Positions 44,620 through 53,362 of a stretch of DNA of 64,000 nucleotides are shown in pieces. This stretch comes from Nocardia vulneris. GTDB lineage: Bacteria; Actinomycetota; Actinomycetes; Mycobacteriales; Mycobacteriaceae. The translations under genes and the position numbers were made by a program. Within the stretch, counting starts at the first letter, position 1. Every line of letters begins with the position of its first letter. The DNA is taken from the NCBI RefSeq assembly GCF_001613425.1, contig NZ_BDCI01000004.1, forward strand, positions 310,001 through 374,000, written 5' to 3'. The notes under the pieces were generated by a model. The model made no database searches. It had not been told where the DNA came from and saw nothing but the letters and a program-made list of their open reading frames with translations.

Positions 44620-45198
44620 TCAATTCGCGGTGGACTGCACCGTTGATTCAGCGGTGCGGGTGGCGATCTGCCCGCGCGCCTGCGCCAGTGCGAATCGATA
44701 GACGGATCTGAACATCGGCGTACAGAGGTGCCCGATCCGGAACGGCCCGCGCAGCCGCAGAGCGATCTGCCAGGTGACGAGCGTGCGACCGTCGCCGGTT
44801 TCGTCGAACCACAGGTGTTCGGCGTACTGCCGCACGAACAGGTGCTGCATCCAATTGCTGGAGGCGACACCGTAGGAGACGCGTTTGCGGGGCTCGTATC
44901 GCCAGAATTTCTCGTGCTCGATCCAGAACACGCGCCAGATGCCGTGCACGGTGCCCATTTCGCGGACGACGTCCACACCACGATGCGGCGTCGGGTAGCG
45001 GACGCCCGCACCGCAGAGCCGAAGCCAGGAGAACGGCAACCACTCCCAGGCCTGGTCGCCGTCGAACACCGCCCAGACCGCCGTGATCGGAGCGTCGAAG
45101 ACCACCTCGGTGGTGAAGACGATCGGTGCGGTGCCGAAGGTCGAATCGTCGACGGGCTCGGTCGGCCAATCACGTTGCAGGACTGAGAGCAAAGCCAT
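44620..45198 (-). CDS. SRPBCC-fold (START-like) protein
   Basis: The 192-aa protein fits the SRPBCC/polyketide-cyclase fold: an N-terminal strand with IVFTTEVVFDAPITAVWAVF, a middle with HRGVDVVREMGTVHGIWRVFWIEHEKFWRYEPRKRVSYGV and a long C-terminal helix (RSVYRFALAQARGQIA). Such folds bind hydrophobic ligands in a central cavity. It lies between monooxygenase 1 and the DUF3108-like gene and may carry or modify the operon substrate. Confidence 0.75.
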   Translation of the reverse strand: MALLSVLQRDWPTEPVDDSTFGTAPIVFTTEVVFDAPITAVWAVFDGDQAWEWLPFSWLRLCGAGVRYPTPHRGVDVVREMGTVHGIWRVFWIEHEKFWRYEPRKRVSYGVASSNWMQHLFVRQYAEHLWFDETGDGRTLVTWQIALRLRGPFRIGHLCTPMFRSVYRFALAQARGQIATRTAESTVQSTAN

Positions 45199-45231
45199 GA
45201 GAGTTCCTCTGTCGGGTGCCGGAGCGTGGTG

Positions 45232-45912
45232 TCAGGCGGTCAGTTCGAGCGTGCCGCGGGGATGCCAGGGCAGCGGGCCGCTGGGAAAGCTGAAGCGCAC
45301 CATGCGATGTGGGCTCGCCACCTCGAAATGACCGATGAACGGTGGGAGGAAACCGGCGATCACCTTGTCCAGCAGGCCGTTCATGTGGCTGAAGCTGGGC
45401 CGGATGTGCACCTGCCACACGTCGAAGGATCCGGCGGGCACGTCCACCACCATCCGCTTCTCGACCTTCAATTCGAGTGGCCAGTGGATCGAGAAAGCCA
45501 GCCAGAGATCGTGTTTGGACTTCACGCCGCGTTGGAAGTCCAGGCCGCGCAGCAGGGTCAGTCCGCCGAGCAGCGGCATGACTCCGCGAGGGAACGGTGC
45601 CAGCGTGCCGCCGAACTGCATGTGCTCGGTGTCGACGAAATAGCCCTCTTCGCGCGAGACCAACCGTCCTTTGAAGTAGGACGCCGCCTGGTAGCTTTCG
45701 GCCACCATGGTCCCCGACTCACGGCGGATCCGTTGTTCGACTTTCATGCTGTAGGAGTCCTCGGAGCCCGACTCCAGATACGACACGTACGCGTCGTCAC
45801 CGTGCTCCACGACGCTGGTGATGCGGCCCTCGGACTTGCTGTCGGCGAGCCGGACGGAGTAGGTGGATTTCTCGCCGTCGGCGATAGCGGGATCGCGGAA
45901 GGGACTCGACAT
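45232..45912 (-). CDS. DUF3108-like conserved hypothetical protein
   Basis: The 226-aa protein is mainly beta strands (STYSVRLADSKSEGRITSVVEHGDDAYVSYLESG; SFDVWQVHIRPSF), a layout like the DUF3108 or lipocalin/LolA-like lipid-binding barrels. No signal peptide is seen. GAGGA 6 bases before ATG 45912 fixes the start. It lies between the esterase and SRPBCC genes; with the latter it may bind a lipid intermediate. The family call is tentative. Confidence 0.6.
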   Translation of the reverse strand: MSSPFRDPAIADGEKSTYSVRLADSKSEGRITSVVEHGDDAYVSYLESGSEDSYSMKVEQRIRRESGTMVAESYQAASYFKGRLVSREEGYFVDTEHMQFGGTLAPFPRGVMPLLGGLTLLRGLDFQRGVKSKHDLWLAFSIHWPLELKVEKRMVVDVPAGSFDVWQVHIRPSFSHMNGLLDKVIAGFLPPFIGHFEVASPHRMVRFSFPSGPLPWHPRGTLELTA

Positions 45913-45973
45913 GGCTGTCCTCGTGGTTCGGTCCAGCTCCGGCCGGACATGGTGGTGCGGTGGAGAAGACTTG

Positions 45974-47029
45974 TCAGGCAGGCGTTCGCACCGAGGCGGT
46001 GGTTCGCGTCGACGCCGCTTCGAGGGCCGCGCGCGCGAACCGGCCGATCTCGGCGATGGCGTCGCGAGCATCGGGCAGCAGGTCCGCGCCGGCCTGGAAG
46101 ACGTGAATGGCGTTGTCCCAGATCTGCAGCGTGAGCGGCACTGCGGCTTCGGCGCAGCGCGCGGCCAGTTGTTCGCTGTCGGCGAGCAGGGTCTCGGTCG
46201 AGCCCACCTGAACAAGGGTCGGTGGCAATCCGGTCAGGTTGTGGTTGACCGGTGACCAGGCCGGATCGAAACAACCGTCGACCGCGACGCCCCATTTCGC
46301 CGGCAGCGCATAGGCGTCCGCGGACAGGATCGCGTCGGTGGCCGTATTGGGGTGGGCGCGTTTGACGGTCGAGTCATAGTTCGCCCAGGGCGCGATCGCG
46401 ACGAGCGCCGCGGGCATCGGCAAGCCGTGGTCACGGGCGGCCAGCGCCAGCGAGAAGGTCAGGCCGCCACCGGCTGAGTCGCCGGCGAAAATGATCCGGT
46501 CCGCCGGGAATCCGTTGTCGAGCAGGTGACGGTAGGCGGTCAGGCAGTCCTGCACGGTCTCGGTCACGTGCGCTCGCGGAATCTGGCGGTAGTCGACGTT
46601 GAACACCGGCGCCCCCACGGCATTGGAGATGCGGCCGACCAAGCGGCGATGGGTGTGCAGCCCGCAGGACAGCAGCCCGCCACCGTGGAAGTACAGGATC
46701 GCGGTGTCGCGCTGCTGGTCGGGGTCGGGAATGCCCTTGCCCCACACCCATTCCGCGCGGAAATCCGGGAAGGACACCGCCCGCAGTCCGGTGCCGCGCT
46801 GCGGGCGCAGCGGCATCAGCAGCGGATCCACGCGCGTAGTGATGGCCAGCATCTGACTCGGCGTCAGCAGCCGGTTGCGGTCCACCCACACGGCGAGTTC
46901 GAAGAACTGGCGGACCGTGGCGTGCAGCACCGCGTGGGCGGCGCGCAGGCGCAGGCTGGCGCGGCGCGGCAACTCCGCGACGACGGCCGGATGTAAGGGG
47001 GAAACGGTGGCGAGGGCCGGTGCGGTCAT
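45974..47029 (-). CDS. Alpha/beta hydrolase of the hormone-sensitive lipase (HSL) family
   Basis: The 351-aa protein has the HSL oxyanion motif HGGG (115-118), nucleophile elbow GDSAGG (S185) and a likely triad with D284 (GSTETLLAD) and H309 (NAIHVF). It should hydrolyse short to medium acyl esters, which fits cleavage of esters or lactones made by the neighbouring monooxygenases, as LipR is paired with MymA in mycobacteria. GAGGAA 7 bases before ATG 47029 fixes the start. Confidence 0.9.
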   Translation of the reverse strand: MTAPALATVSPLHPAVVAELPRRASLRLRAAHAVLHATVRQFFELAVWVDRNRLLTPSQMLAITTRVDPLLMPLRPQRGTGLRAVSFPDFRAEWVWGKGIPDPDQQRDTAILYFHGGGLLSCGLHTHRRLVGRISNAVGAPVFNVDYRQIPRAHVTETVQDCLTAYRHLLDNGFPADRIIFAGDSAGGGLTFSLALAARDHGLPMPAALVAIAPWANYDSTVKRAHPNTATDAILSADAYALPAKWGVAVDGCFDPAWSPVNHNLTGLPPTLVQVGSTETLLADSEQLAARCAEAAVPLTLQIWDNAIHVFQAGADLLPDARDAIAEIGRFARAALEAASTRTTASVRTPA

Positions 47030-47082
47030 TGTCGAATTCCTCTGCATCGTCGTTGATGTGAACGAGACCGGTGCCCAGCCGT

Positions 47083-48339
47083 TCAGGCCAGGCGCCGGCA
47101 GTCGAGGGTGAGTCCTGCCGCGCGCAGCCGATCGATCAGGACGTCGCCGAAGGCCGCGGCGGTGGTGAGGACGCCGCTGATCTCGGGTAGCCGGTCGCCG
47201 TCTTGGACCAATGCCAGCGCGGCCTGGCCGATCATCAGTGCCGAGACCTCGTATCCGGGATCGCCGTCGGCGTGGTAGTGGGCGACATACCGCGCTCCGG
47301 TGGTGGTTCGCGTGTACGTCTCGATGTCGAGAACGCCTTTGTCCCTGATGGTTTCGGACGGTCCGTGACCCGCTGCGGGGAGGAGCCGGTCCAGTATCCG
47401 CCGTATCGGCGGCACGGCCAGCGCGGTGGCCGCGACGGCATATCCGGCCAGCACGGCACCCGCTGCGACCGTCGAGATGATCGGAAGCTCTGTGACGCCG
47501 AGGGTTTCGCTGTAGCGGAAGCCGGGGCCGTAGGCATCCCCGAGCAATGCGTTGGATCTGCGGACGACCCGGGTGTTGTAGAAGGCGGCCGCGAAGGGCG
47601 CGAGCGTACCCCGCAGCGCCGGATCGACTGTGGCCGCTCGAACGATTCGCAGGTCGGATGGCTGAGCGGTGCTCGGTGGTGTCTCCCCCGGATTCGCGGT
47701 GAGCGAATCCCGGTCCAGCAGCAGGCGCAGAACGCCTTTGCGGAAGGCATGTTCGGCCAGGACGCGGCCCGTGTCGACGGAACCGCCGGACGCCCACATG
47801 ACGAACTTCCGAACCACCATCGTGGTGTCGGTCAGGGTGCCCTCGCCGGCTGCCGCGACCGTCCTGTGCAGCAGGTAGACCGGCAGATCCGAAGGGATGG
47901 AATCGAATCCGGCCGAATGCACGATGCGACATCCGTTGGCGACGGCCTGGTCGTGGAAATTGTCGATGGACCACCGCACGAACGGCGGCTCCGCCGTGAG
48001 GTCGAGGTAGTGACAGCCAGCGTTCACCGCCGCCGCCACCAGATTCTCCCCGTACCGCAGCCACGGCCCGACACTGGTGACGACGACCCGCGTCCGGGCC
48101 GCCATCGCGTCCAGACTGGCCGGCGATTCGACGTCGGCCTGCACGAGCGTCCACCGGGACGCTCTGGGCGGCAGCGCATCCCGGACCTTCGCGAGCTTGA
48201 TGAGATCGCGGCCCGCCAACGCGATCGACACCTGCGCAGGAGCGTGGTCGGCGAGGTAGCGCGCGATGAAGCCGCCGGTGAAGCCGGTGGCGCCGAACAC
48301 GACGAGGTCGAATTCGCGGGCGGCGGTGTCGCTGGTCAT
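47083..48339 (-). CDS. Saccharopine-dehydrogenase-like NAD(P)-dependent reductase
   Basis: The 418-aa protein has a Rossmann motif GATGFTG (16-22), VVVTSVGPWLRYGENLVAAAVNAGCHYLDLTAEPPF and HSAGFDSIPSDLPVYLL, the pattern of the SCCPDH-like group that includes the mycobacterial trans-acting enoyl reductase (Rv2953). A membrane-type helix lies near residues 287-309. A lipid-chain reductase is more likely than lysine metabolism, given the neighbours. The preceding gene's stop overlaps its ATG (ATGA). Confidence 0.87.
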   Translation of the reverse strand: MTSDTAAREFDLVVFGATGFTGGFIARYLADHAPAQVSIALAGRDLIKLAKVRDALPPRASRWTLVQADVESPASLDAMAARTRVVVTSVGPWLRYGENLVAAAVNAGCHYLDLTAEPPFVRWSIDNFHDQAVANGCRIVHSAGFDSIPSDLPVYLLHRTVAAAGEGTLTDTTMVVRKFVMWASGGSVDTGRVLAEHAFRKGVLRLLLDRDSLTANPGETPPSTAQPSDLRIVRAATVDPALRGTLAPFAAAFYNTRVVRRSNALLGDAYGPGFRYSETLGVTELPIISTVAAGAVLAGYAVAATALAVPPIRRILDRLLPAAGHGPSETIRDKGVLDIETYTRTTTGARYVAHYHADGDPGYEVSALMIGQAALALVQDGDRLPEISGVLTTAAAFGDVLIDRLRAAGLTLDCRRLA

Positions 48340-49256
48340 CGGAGCCGGTCGACCAGGTCGCCGTTGGCGCCGAACAGCTTGAGCTGCCAGTCCTGAACCA
48401 GGGCTTCGGTATCGATGTCATCGGGGTGGAAGCCGGGGCGCATGAACTCGGCGAGTTCGGTCAGGAATCCCTTCAGCAGTGGTCCGCGCAGCAGCTGAAT
48501 CGTCTCGCGCAGGACGGTAATCGGATGCTTCCTGTCCTCGGGATCGAGCAGGATCGACACCAAGACCAAAGGCACGGCGCCCGTGGAAAGCAGAACGAGC
48601 AGCGCCGCCATACTGCCGATCCGCGCGAATTCCGAACCGCCGACATACTTGTAGGCGTCGAACATCACGGACTTGTGCTCGAGTTCCTCCAACGCGTGCC
48701 AGGTGAGCAGCTTGAGGGTCTCGGGATCGGCGTCGGGCATGGCGTGTAGTTCCGGATGGGCGAGCATACGCCGACCGAGGGTTGCCGTGATGTGCTCGAG
48801 CATCGCCGTAAAGCCCATATGGAAGCGGACTCCGATCAAGTCCTCGAGCTTGACGACCGCCCTGTAACTGACAGTTCCCTCGCGCAGGATCGTCATCCCG
48901 ATGTTCGCGAGTGGGTAACGCAGGTTGGCCAGGTGCTCGCCGTTGAGGCGGTCGTGTTCCTGGCTGTGCACGAGTTCCTGCCCCACGAAACCGGCGACCC
49001 GCTTCTTCAGCACCGGGTCTTGAATGTCGCGCTGAAACTTTTTCACGGCCCGCAGCATCGTTTCCTCGCCGAGCGGGATGACCGCGTTCCCGATCGCGAG
49101 CCCGTGACGGAGCGGGATACTGTTCGCGAATATGTGCTGCATGGGTTCGGGTTCGCCGAAGCGGAACCGCATGCGGCGCACCTTGGGCGGGGTCGTGTCC
49201 TTGGACGGCGGCGTCTGGATCGAAATTCGCTGCCGCAGAGTCGAGATGATCGTCAT
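48336..49256 (-). CDS. PF10118-type metalloprotein, possibly di-iron
   Basis: The 306-aa protein matches the predicted metal-dependent hydrolase family PF10118. All visible candidate ligands lie in two helices: GQELVHSQEHDRLN and WHALEELEHKSVMFD, each with an E-x2-H motif as in ferritin-like di-iron oxygenases. A hydrophobic segment (IGSMAALLVLLSTGAVPLVLVSILL) could bind membrane or lipid. It is coupled to the reductase gene by an ATGA overlap. Oxygenase rather than hydrolase activity is my inference. Confidence 0.78.
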   Translation of the reverse strand: MTIISTLRQRISIQTPPSKDTTPPKVRRMRFRFGEPEPMQHIFANSIPLRHGLAIGNAVIPLGEETMLRAVKKFQRDIQDPVLKKRVAGFVGQELVHSQEHDRLNGEHLANLRYPLANIGMTILREGTVSYRAVVKLEDLIGVRFHMGFTAMLEHITATLGRRMLAHPELHAMPDADPETLKLLTWHALEELEHKSVMFDAYKYVGGSEFARIGSMAALLVLLSTGAVPLVLVSILLDPEDRKHPITVLRETIQLLRGPLLKGFLTELAEFMRPGFHPDDIDTEALVQDWQLKLFGANGDLVDRLR

Positions 49257-49271
49257 GAGCGTGCCTTTCTC

Positions 49272-50843
49272 TCAGGCGAGAGCGGAAGCCGGCGCCACGG
49301 CTGGCGCGGGCGCGGGCAAAACCTGCTCGTAGCGGTAGTGCTCTAGCGGGAAGCGCCGGTTGCCGCGGCTGGCTTCGAAGAAGCCCGCCGGACGCAGATA
49401 GGTGGTGTCGCCCTGCGAGTTCCGGTAGTAGGTCGGGACGTGCCCGTTCAAGTCGGCGAGGTAGTAGCGCATGGACTCGCCCTTCGCGTACATCCGCCGG
49501 TGATAGGCGTCGGCGATGTCCTGGCGGATCTCACACACCTGCGCGCCGCGTCGACGGGTCTCGGTGATGGCACGCACGGCGTGATCGGCGGTCATTTCGA
49601 CGAACGAATGCCAGCCGGAGCCGGTCCAGGAATAGGGTCCGCACAGCGTCCAACGGTTGGGCAGGCCGGGCACGGACACGCTCTCGTAGGCCTGCAGCCC
49701 TTCCTCGTGGTAGAACTTGGCGAGGTCGAAACCGTTGCGCCCCAAGATGGTTCCGGGACGGTAGGTCTCCGGGTCGGAGAAAACCTCGTAACCGGTCGCG
49801 AGGATGAGTGCGTCGAGCTTGTGCAGCACGCCGTCCCGCGTCTTGACGCCCGTAGGAGTGATCTTGCCGATCGGCTCGGTGATCAGCGCGACATTGTCGC
49901 GGTTGTAGGCCCGCAGATAGGCGCTCGAGATCGTCGGGCGTTTGGCCAGAATCCCGAAGTCGGGGGTGAGCTTGGCCGCGGTTGTCTCGTCGCCGACGAC
50001 ACTGCGGATGTAGCGCCGGTATCCGGCGATCGACCACGCATCGAACTTGTTCATCGCCGGGTGCAGGACGGCCGTCGGTGGCACGACGATAGCGCGGAAC
50101 AGCAGGTCCATCGCGACCAGCACGCCGCCGTGCAGGGTCTTGGTGACGCCGGGAATCGCGAACGCGCGCTGCATGATCCGCGGCACCGCGAAGTCCGGCT
50201 TGGGCAGCGACCACACCGGTGTGCGCTGAAAGACGGTGAGCTTTCGCACCTGCGGCGCGATGGTGGGAATGATCTGCACCGCGCTGGCGCCGGTGCCGAT
50301 GATGCCGACGGTCTTGCCGTCGAGGTCGTAGCCCTCGTCCCAGGAGCTGGGGCGTAACACCTTGCCCTTGAACGACTTCGCACCCGCGATGCCGATATCT
50401 TCCTTCGGACGCACGAACGCGCCGACCGCACTGATCAGAAACCGTGCGGTGACGGTGGAACCGTCGTCGAGATGCAGCGTCCAGCAGCGCCTTTCGTCGT
50501 CCCACACCTCACGTTCGACGTTGACGTCGAACCGAATTCGCGGATACAGGTCGAAGCGCCGCGCCACCTCGACGTGGTACTGCTTGACCTCCGCGCCTTT
50601 GGGGAAGATCCGGCTCCAGCGCGGGTTGCGGGCGAAGGAGTACTGATAGGCCAGACCCGGGACGTCCACGCCGAGGCCGGGGTAATGGTTCTCGTGCCAG
50701 CTACCGCCGACGTCGTCGGCGCGGTCGAGGATCAGGAAGTCGTCGAGGCCGGCGGCTCGGAGCTTGACCCCGGCGGCGATGCCCGCCGGGCCCGCGCCGA
50801 TGACGGCTACTTCGTACTGCGGCTGAACGGTCTCAGTGGTCAA
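49272..50843 (-). CDS. Flavin monooxygenase 2, BVMO-like with altered fingerprint
   Basis: The 523-aa protein has FAD motif GAGPAG (16-21), NADPH motif GTGASA and LILATGYEVF. The fingerprint position reads F158-K-G-K-V-L-R164-P-S-S-W168-D: the normally conserved His is Arg. It may therefore be an N- or S-oxidising enzyme, or a BVMO with changed NADPH handling. The TTG at 50843 lies in an 11-base overlap with the SDR upstream and has AGGAGG 9 bases before it. Confidence 0.87.
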   Translation of the reverse strand: MTTETVQPQYEVAVIGAGPAGIAAGVKLRAAGLDDFLILDRADDVGGSWHENHYPGLGVDVPGLAYQYSFARNPRWSRIFPKGAEVKQYHVEVARRFDLYPRIRFDVNVEREVWDDERRCWTLHLDDGSTVTARFLISAVGAFVRPKEDIGIAGAKSFKGKVLRPSSWDEGYDLDGKTVGIIGTGASAVQIIPTIAPQVRKLTVFQRTPVWSLPKPDFAVPRIMQRAFAIPGVTKTLHGGVLVAMDLLFRAIVVPPTAVLHPAMNKFDAWSIAGYRRYIRSVVGDETTAAKLTPDFGILAKRPTISSAYLRAYNRDNVALITEPIGKITPTGVKTRDGVLHKLDALILATGYEVFSDPETYRPGTILGRNGFDLAKFYHEEGLQAYESVSVPGLPNRWTLCGPYSWTGSGWHSFVEMTADHAVRAITETRRRGAQVCEIRQDIADAYHRRMYAKGESMRYYLADLNGHVPTYYRNSQGDTTYLRPAGFFEASRGNRRFPLEHYRYEQVLPAPAPAVAPASALA

Positions 50844-51807
50844 CGCTGATCGCCTCCTGTGGCTGGTGATCGAGGACACCGGCCGGTGCGGCCGTACCGA
50901 GCGCGGGCGCAGTTCCGGTGACGCGATCCAGCAGCTCGAGCAGGCGTTCGCCCGCGGACTCCAGGCGCTCGACCGGAAAGTTGCGCAGCACACCGCGAGT
51001 GAGCGACGGCGCGACGCGATACAGCGCGTAGGACAGCCATGCCTCGGTGCGCACCGGCACCACATCGAGGTCGAAGCGGACCGCGCGCACCGCTGCTCGC
51101 GCGACCAGGTCCGGGCTCAACGGCGACACCGGCAGTTGCTCCGCGAAGGCCTGGAGCCGGCCGACGAGGCCGACCCCGCGCCGGAACAGGTCGGGATCCA
51201 CGCCCACGGTCTCGGCATGCTGTCCCAGGTTGGTGTTGATCAGACCGGGACAGATGGAGCTCGCGCCGACCCCCTTCGGACCGAGTTCCACCCGCAGACA
51301 GTCGGTGAGCATTCGCACCCCGGCCTTGGCCACGTTGTATGCGGAGGTGCCCGGCACCGGCGTATAGGAGGCCGCCGAAGCGATGTTGACGATATGCCCG
51401 CGACCGCGCTCGGCCATCTGCCGTCCGAAAATCCGGCTGCCGTGCACCACACCCAGCAGATTCGGGCCGAGCTGGCGTTCCCACGATGCGGCGGTCGTGT
51501 CCAGGAACGCGCCCGCCAGCACGAAACCCGCGTTGTTGACCAGGACGTCGGCGATCCCGAATTCCGCGCGGACCTGGTCGGCGCACCGTTCCCAGGCCTC
51601 AGCGTCGGTGACGTCGAGCAGTTCGGCACTCGCGCGCCGGCCCCGCGCCCGGATGAGCGCCACGGTCTGGTCGGCGGTGTGCCGGTCGATATCCGAAACA
51701 ATCACGTGCGCACCACGATCCGCGAAACGAATCGCGATCGCGCGCCCGATGCCGCTGCCCGCGCCGGTGACGACCACCAGCTCGGGTCGCAAGTCGTTGA
51801 GCTTCAT
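50833..51807 (-). CDS. Short-chain dehydrogenase/reductase 1
   Basis: The 324-aa SDR has TGAGSGIG (14-21), DVLVNNAG, the catalytic Ser in NIASAASYTPV and YNVAK (Y-x3-K). The C-terminal extension carries VPVRTEAWLSYALYRVAPSLTRG, a motif shared with SDR 2 and 3. It should oxidise a secondary alcohol or reduce a ketone with NAD(P), supplying or consuming the monooxygenase substrate. ATG 51807 overlaps the monooxygenase 3 stop (ATGA). Confidence 0.9.
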   Translation of the reverse strand: MKLNDLRPELVVVTGAGSGIGRAIAIRFADRGAHVIVSDIDRHTADQTVALIRARGRRASAELLDVTDAEAWERCADQVRAEFGIADVLVNNAGFVLAGAFLDTTAASWERQLGPNLLGVVHGSRIFGRQMAERGRGHIVNIASAASYTPVPGTSAYNVAKAGVRMLTDCLRVELGPKGVGASSICPGLINTNLGQHAETVGVDPDLFRRGVGLVGRLQAFAEQLPVSPLSPDLVARAAVRAVRFDLDVVPVRTEAWLSYALYRVAPSLTRGVLRNFPVERLESAGERLLELLDRVTGTAPALGTAAPAGVLDHQPQEAISVDH

Positions 51808-53351
51808 GACAGCGCCTTCCCCGCCTCGGCAAATTCCCGGTTCGGCACCGCGACCCGAGTCGCGTACCGGTAGTGGTCGAACGGGAAATGCTTGTTGCCC
51901 CACCACATCTCGAGATGGGTGCTCGGCCGGATCGCGGCCGCGTCACCCTGATAGTTGACGTAGTAGGTGTTGGAGCCCGCGCACGCCGAGGACAGCCACA
52001 TGGTCTGCTGCGCGCGACGCCGATACTTGCGGTAGTACGCGTCGTGCGCGTCCTGTCTGATCTCGATCCGAGTGGCGCCCCGGCGCCGCGACTCCGCGAT
52101 CGCGCGGGCCGCGTGCCGGCTGGTGCACTCGATCATCGCGATATAGGAGCCCGCCGCGAATCCGTAGGGGCCGGTGATGAGGAAGCTGTTGGGGAATTGC
52201 GGGACCGAGACACCTTGATAGGCCTGGAAATGGTGCTCGTCCCAGAACTCGTTGAGGTCCACCCCGTCTACTCCTCGCAGGGGGAACGGCGGTGTGCCCC
52301 CCTTGGCCATGACCTTGAACCCGGTGGCGCACACCAGGACATCGATCTCATGGTGCGTACCGTCGGCGGTCACGACGCCGTTGTCGGTGATGCGCTCGAT
52401 CGGATCGGTGATGAGCGCGACATGCGGCTGGGTGAAGGTCTTGAGGTACCGGTTGGACACCGACGGGCGTTTGCACCCCGGCGCGTAGTCGGGCGTGAGT
52501 TGCTGGGCCAGTTCGGGGTTGCCGCGCAGCCAGGCCCGATAGCCCGCCGCGCCACCACGTTCGAGTGCCTCCGCCAGGAACGGCACGCGCTCGTGGAAGA
52601 CGCCGATGCCGGTGATCCCGAAATCGATGGCGACAGTGACCGCAGCGCGGATCGGGCGGCGAAGCATCGGCAGCTTGAGCAGGGCCGCACTCACCGGTCG
52701 CGGGATCGCGAAATCGGGCTTGGGCGCCACCCAGATCGGGGTGCGCTGGAACACCGTCAGATGTCCTGCGACATCGGCGAGTTCGGGAATGAGCTGCAAC
52801 GCCGTCGCGCCGGTACCGATCACCGCGATGCGTTTGCCGCGGTAGTCGAAATCGTGGTCCCAGCGCGAGGTGTGCACGATTTTGCCGGTGTAGGAATCGA
52901 ATCCGGCGATATCGGGCAGCTGCGGCACCTCGAGCGCACCGATCGCGCCGATCACATAGCGGGCGACCAGTGTCTGCCCCGAAGCCAGCTGGACTCGCCA
53001 CACATGCGCGGACTCGTCCCATTCCCCGCTCGTGACCGCGGTGTTCAGCCGGATTCGGGAGCGCAGGTCGTAGCTGTCGACGACTTGCTCGGCGTACTTT
53101 TTGACCTCCGCGCCCGGGGCGAACATCCGGGTCCAGGTCTTGGGCGGTTCGTAGGAGAAGCTGTAGTAGATCGACGGAATGTCCACGGCCACACCGGGAT
53201 AGGTGTTGGCGTGCCAGGTGCCGCCGATACCGTCGTTCTTGTCGATGATGAGGAAGTCGTCGATGCCCGCCTTACGGAGTTCGACGCCGGCGCCGATGCC
53301 GCCGAAACCCGCACCGATGATGAGGACTTCGTGATCGATCTGATAGGTCAT
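51804..53351 (-). CDS. Flavin-containing Baeyer-Villiger-type monooxygenase 3
   Basis: The 515-aa protein has FAD motif GAGFGG (13-18), fingerprint Y154-x-G-x3-H160-x3-W164-D (Phe replaced by Tyr, His kept), NADPH motif GTGATA and VCATGFKVM. With the His present it should be a working type I BVMO. The C-terminal AGSNTYYVNYQGD motif matches monooxygenase 1. It is flanked by two SDR genes, a ketone-maker next to a ketone-oxidiser. Confidence 0.9.
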   Translation of the reverse strand: MTYQIDHEVLIIGAGFGGIGAGVELRKAGIDDFLIIDKNDGIGGTWHANTYPGVAVDIPSIYYSFSYEPPKTWTRMFAPGAEVKKYAEQVVDSYDLRSRIRLNTAVTSGEWDESAHVWRVQLASGQTLVARYVIGAIGALEVPQLPDIAGFDSYTGKIVHTSRWDHDFDYRGKRIAVIGTGATALQLIPELADVAGHLTVFQRTPIWVAPKPDFAIPRPVSAALLKLPMLRRPIRAAVTVAIDFGITGIGVFHERVPFLAEALERGGAAGYRAWLRGNPELAQQLTPDYAPGCKRPSVSNRYLKTFTQPHVALITDPIERITDNGVVTADGTHHEIDVLVCATGFKVMAKGGTPPFPLRGVDGVDLNEFWDEHHFQAYQGVSVPQFPNSFLITGPYGFAAGSYIAMIECTSRHAARAIAESRRRGATRIEIRQDAHDAYYRKYRRRAQQTMWLSSACAGSNTYYVNYQGDAAAIRPSTHLEMWWGNKHFPFDHYRYATRVAVPNREFAEAGKALS

Positions 53352-53362
53352 GGGATCGCCTT

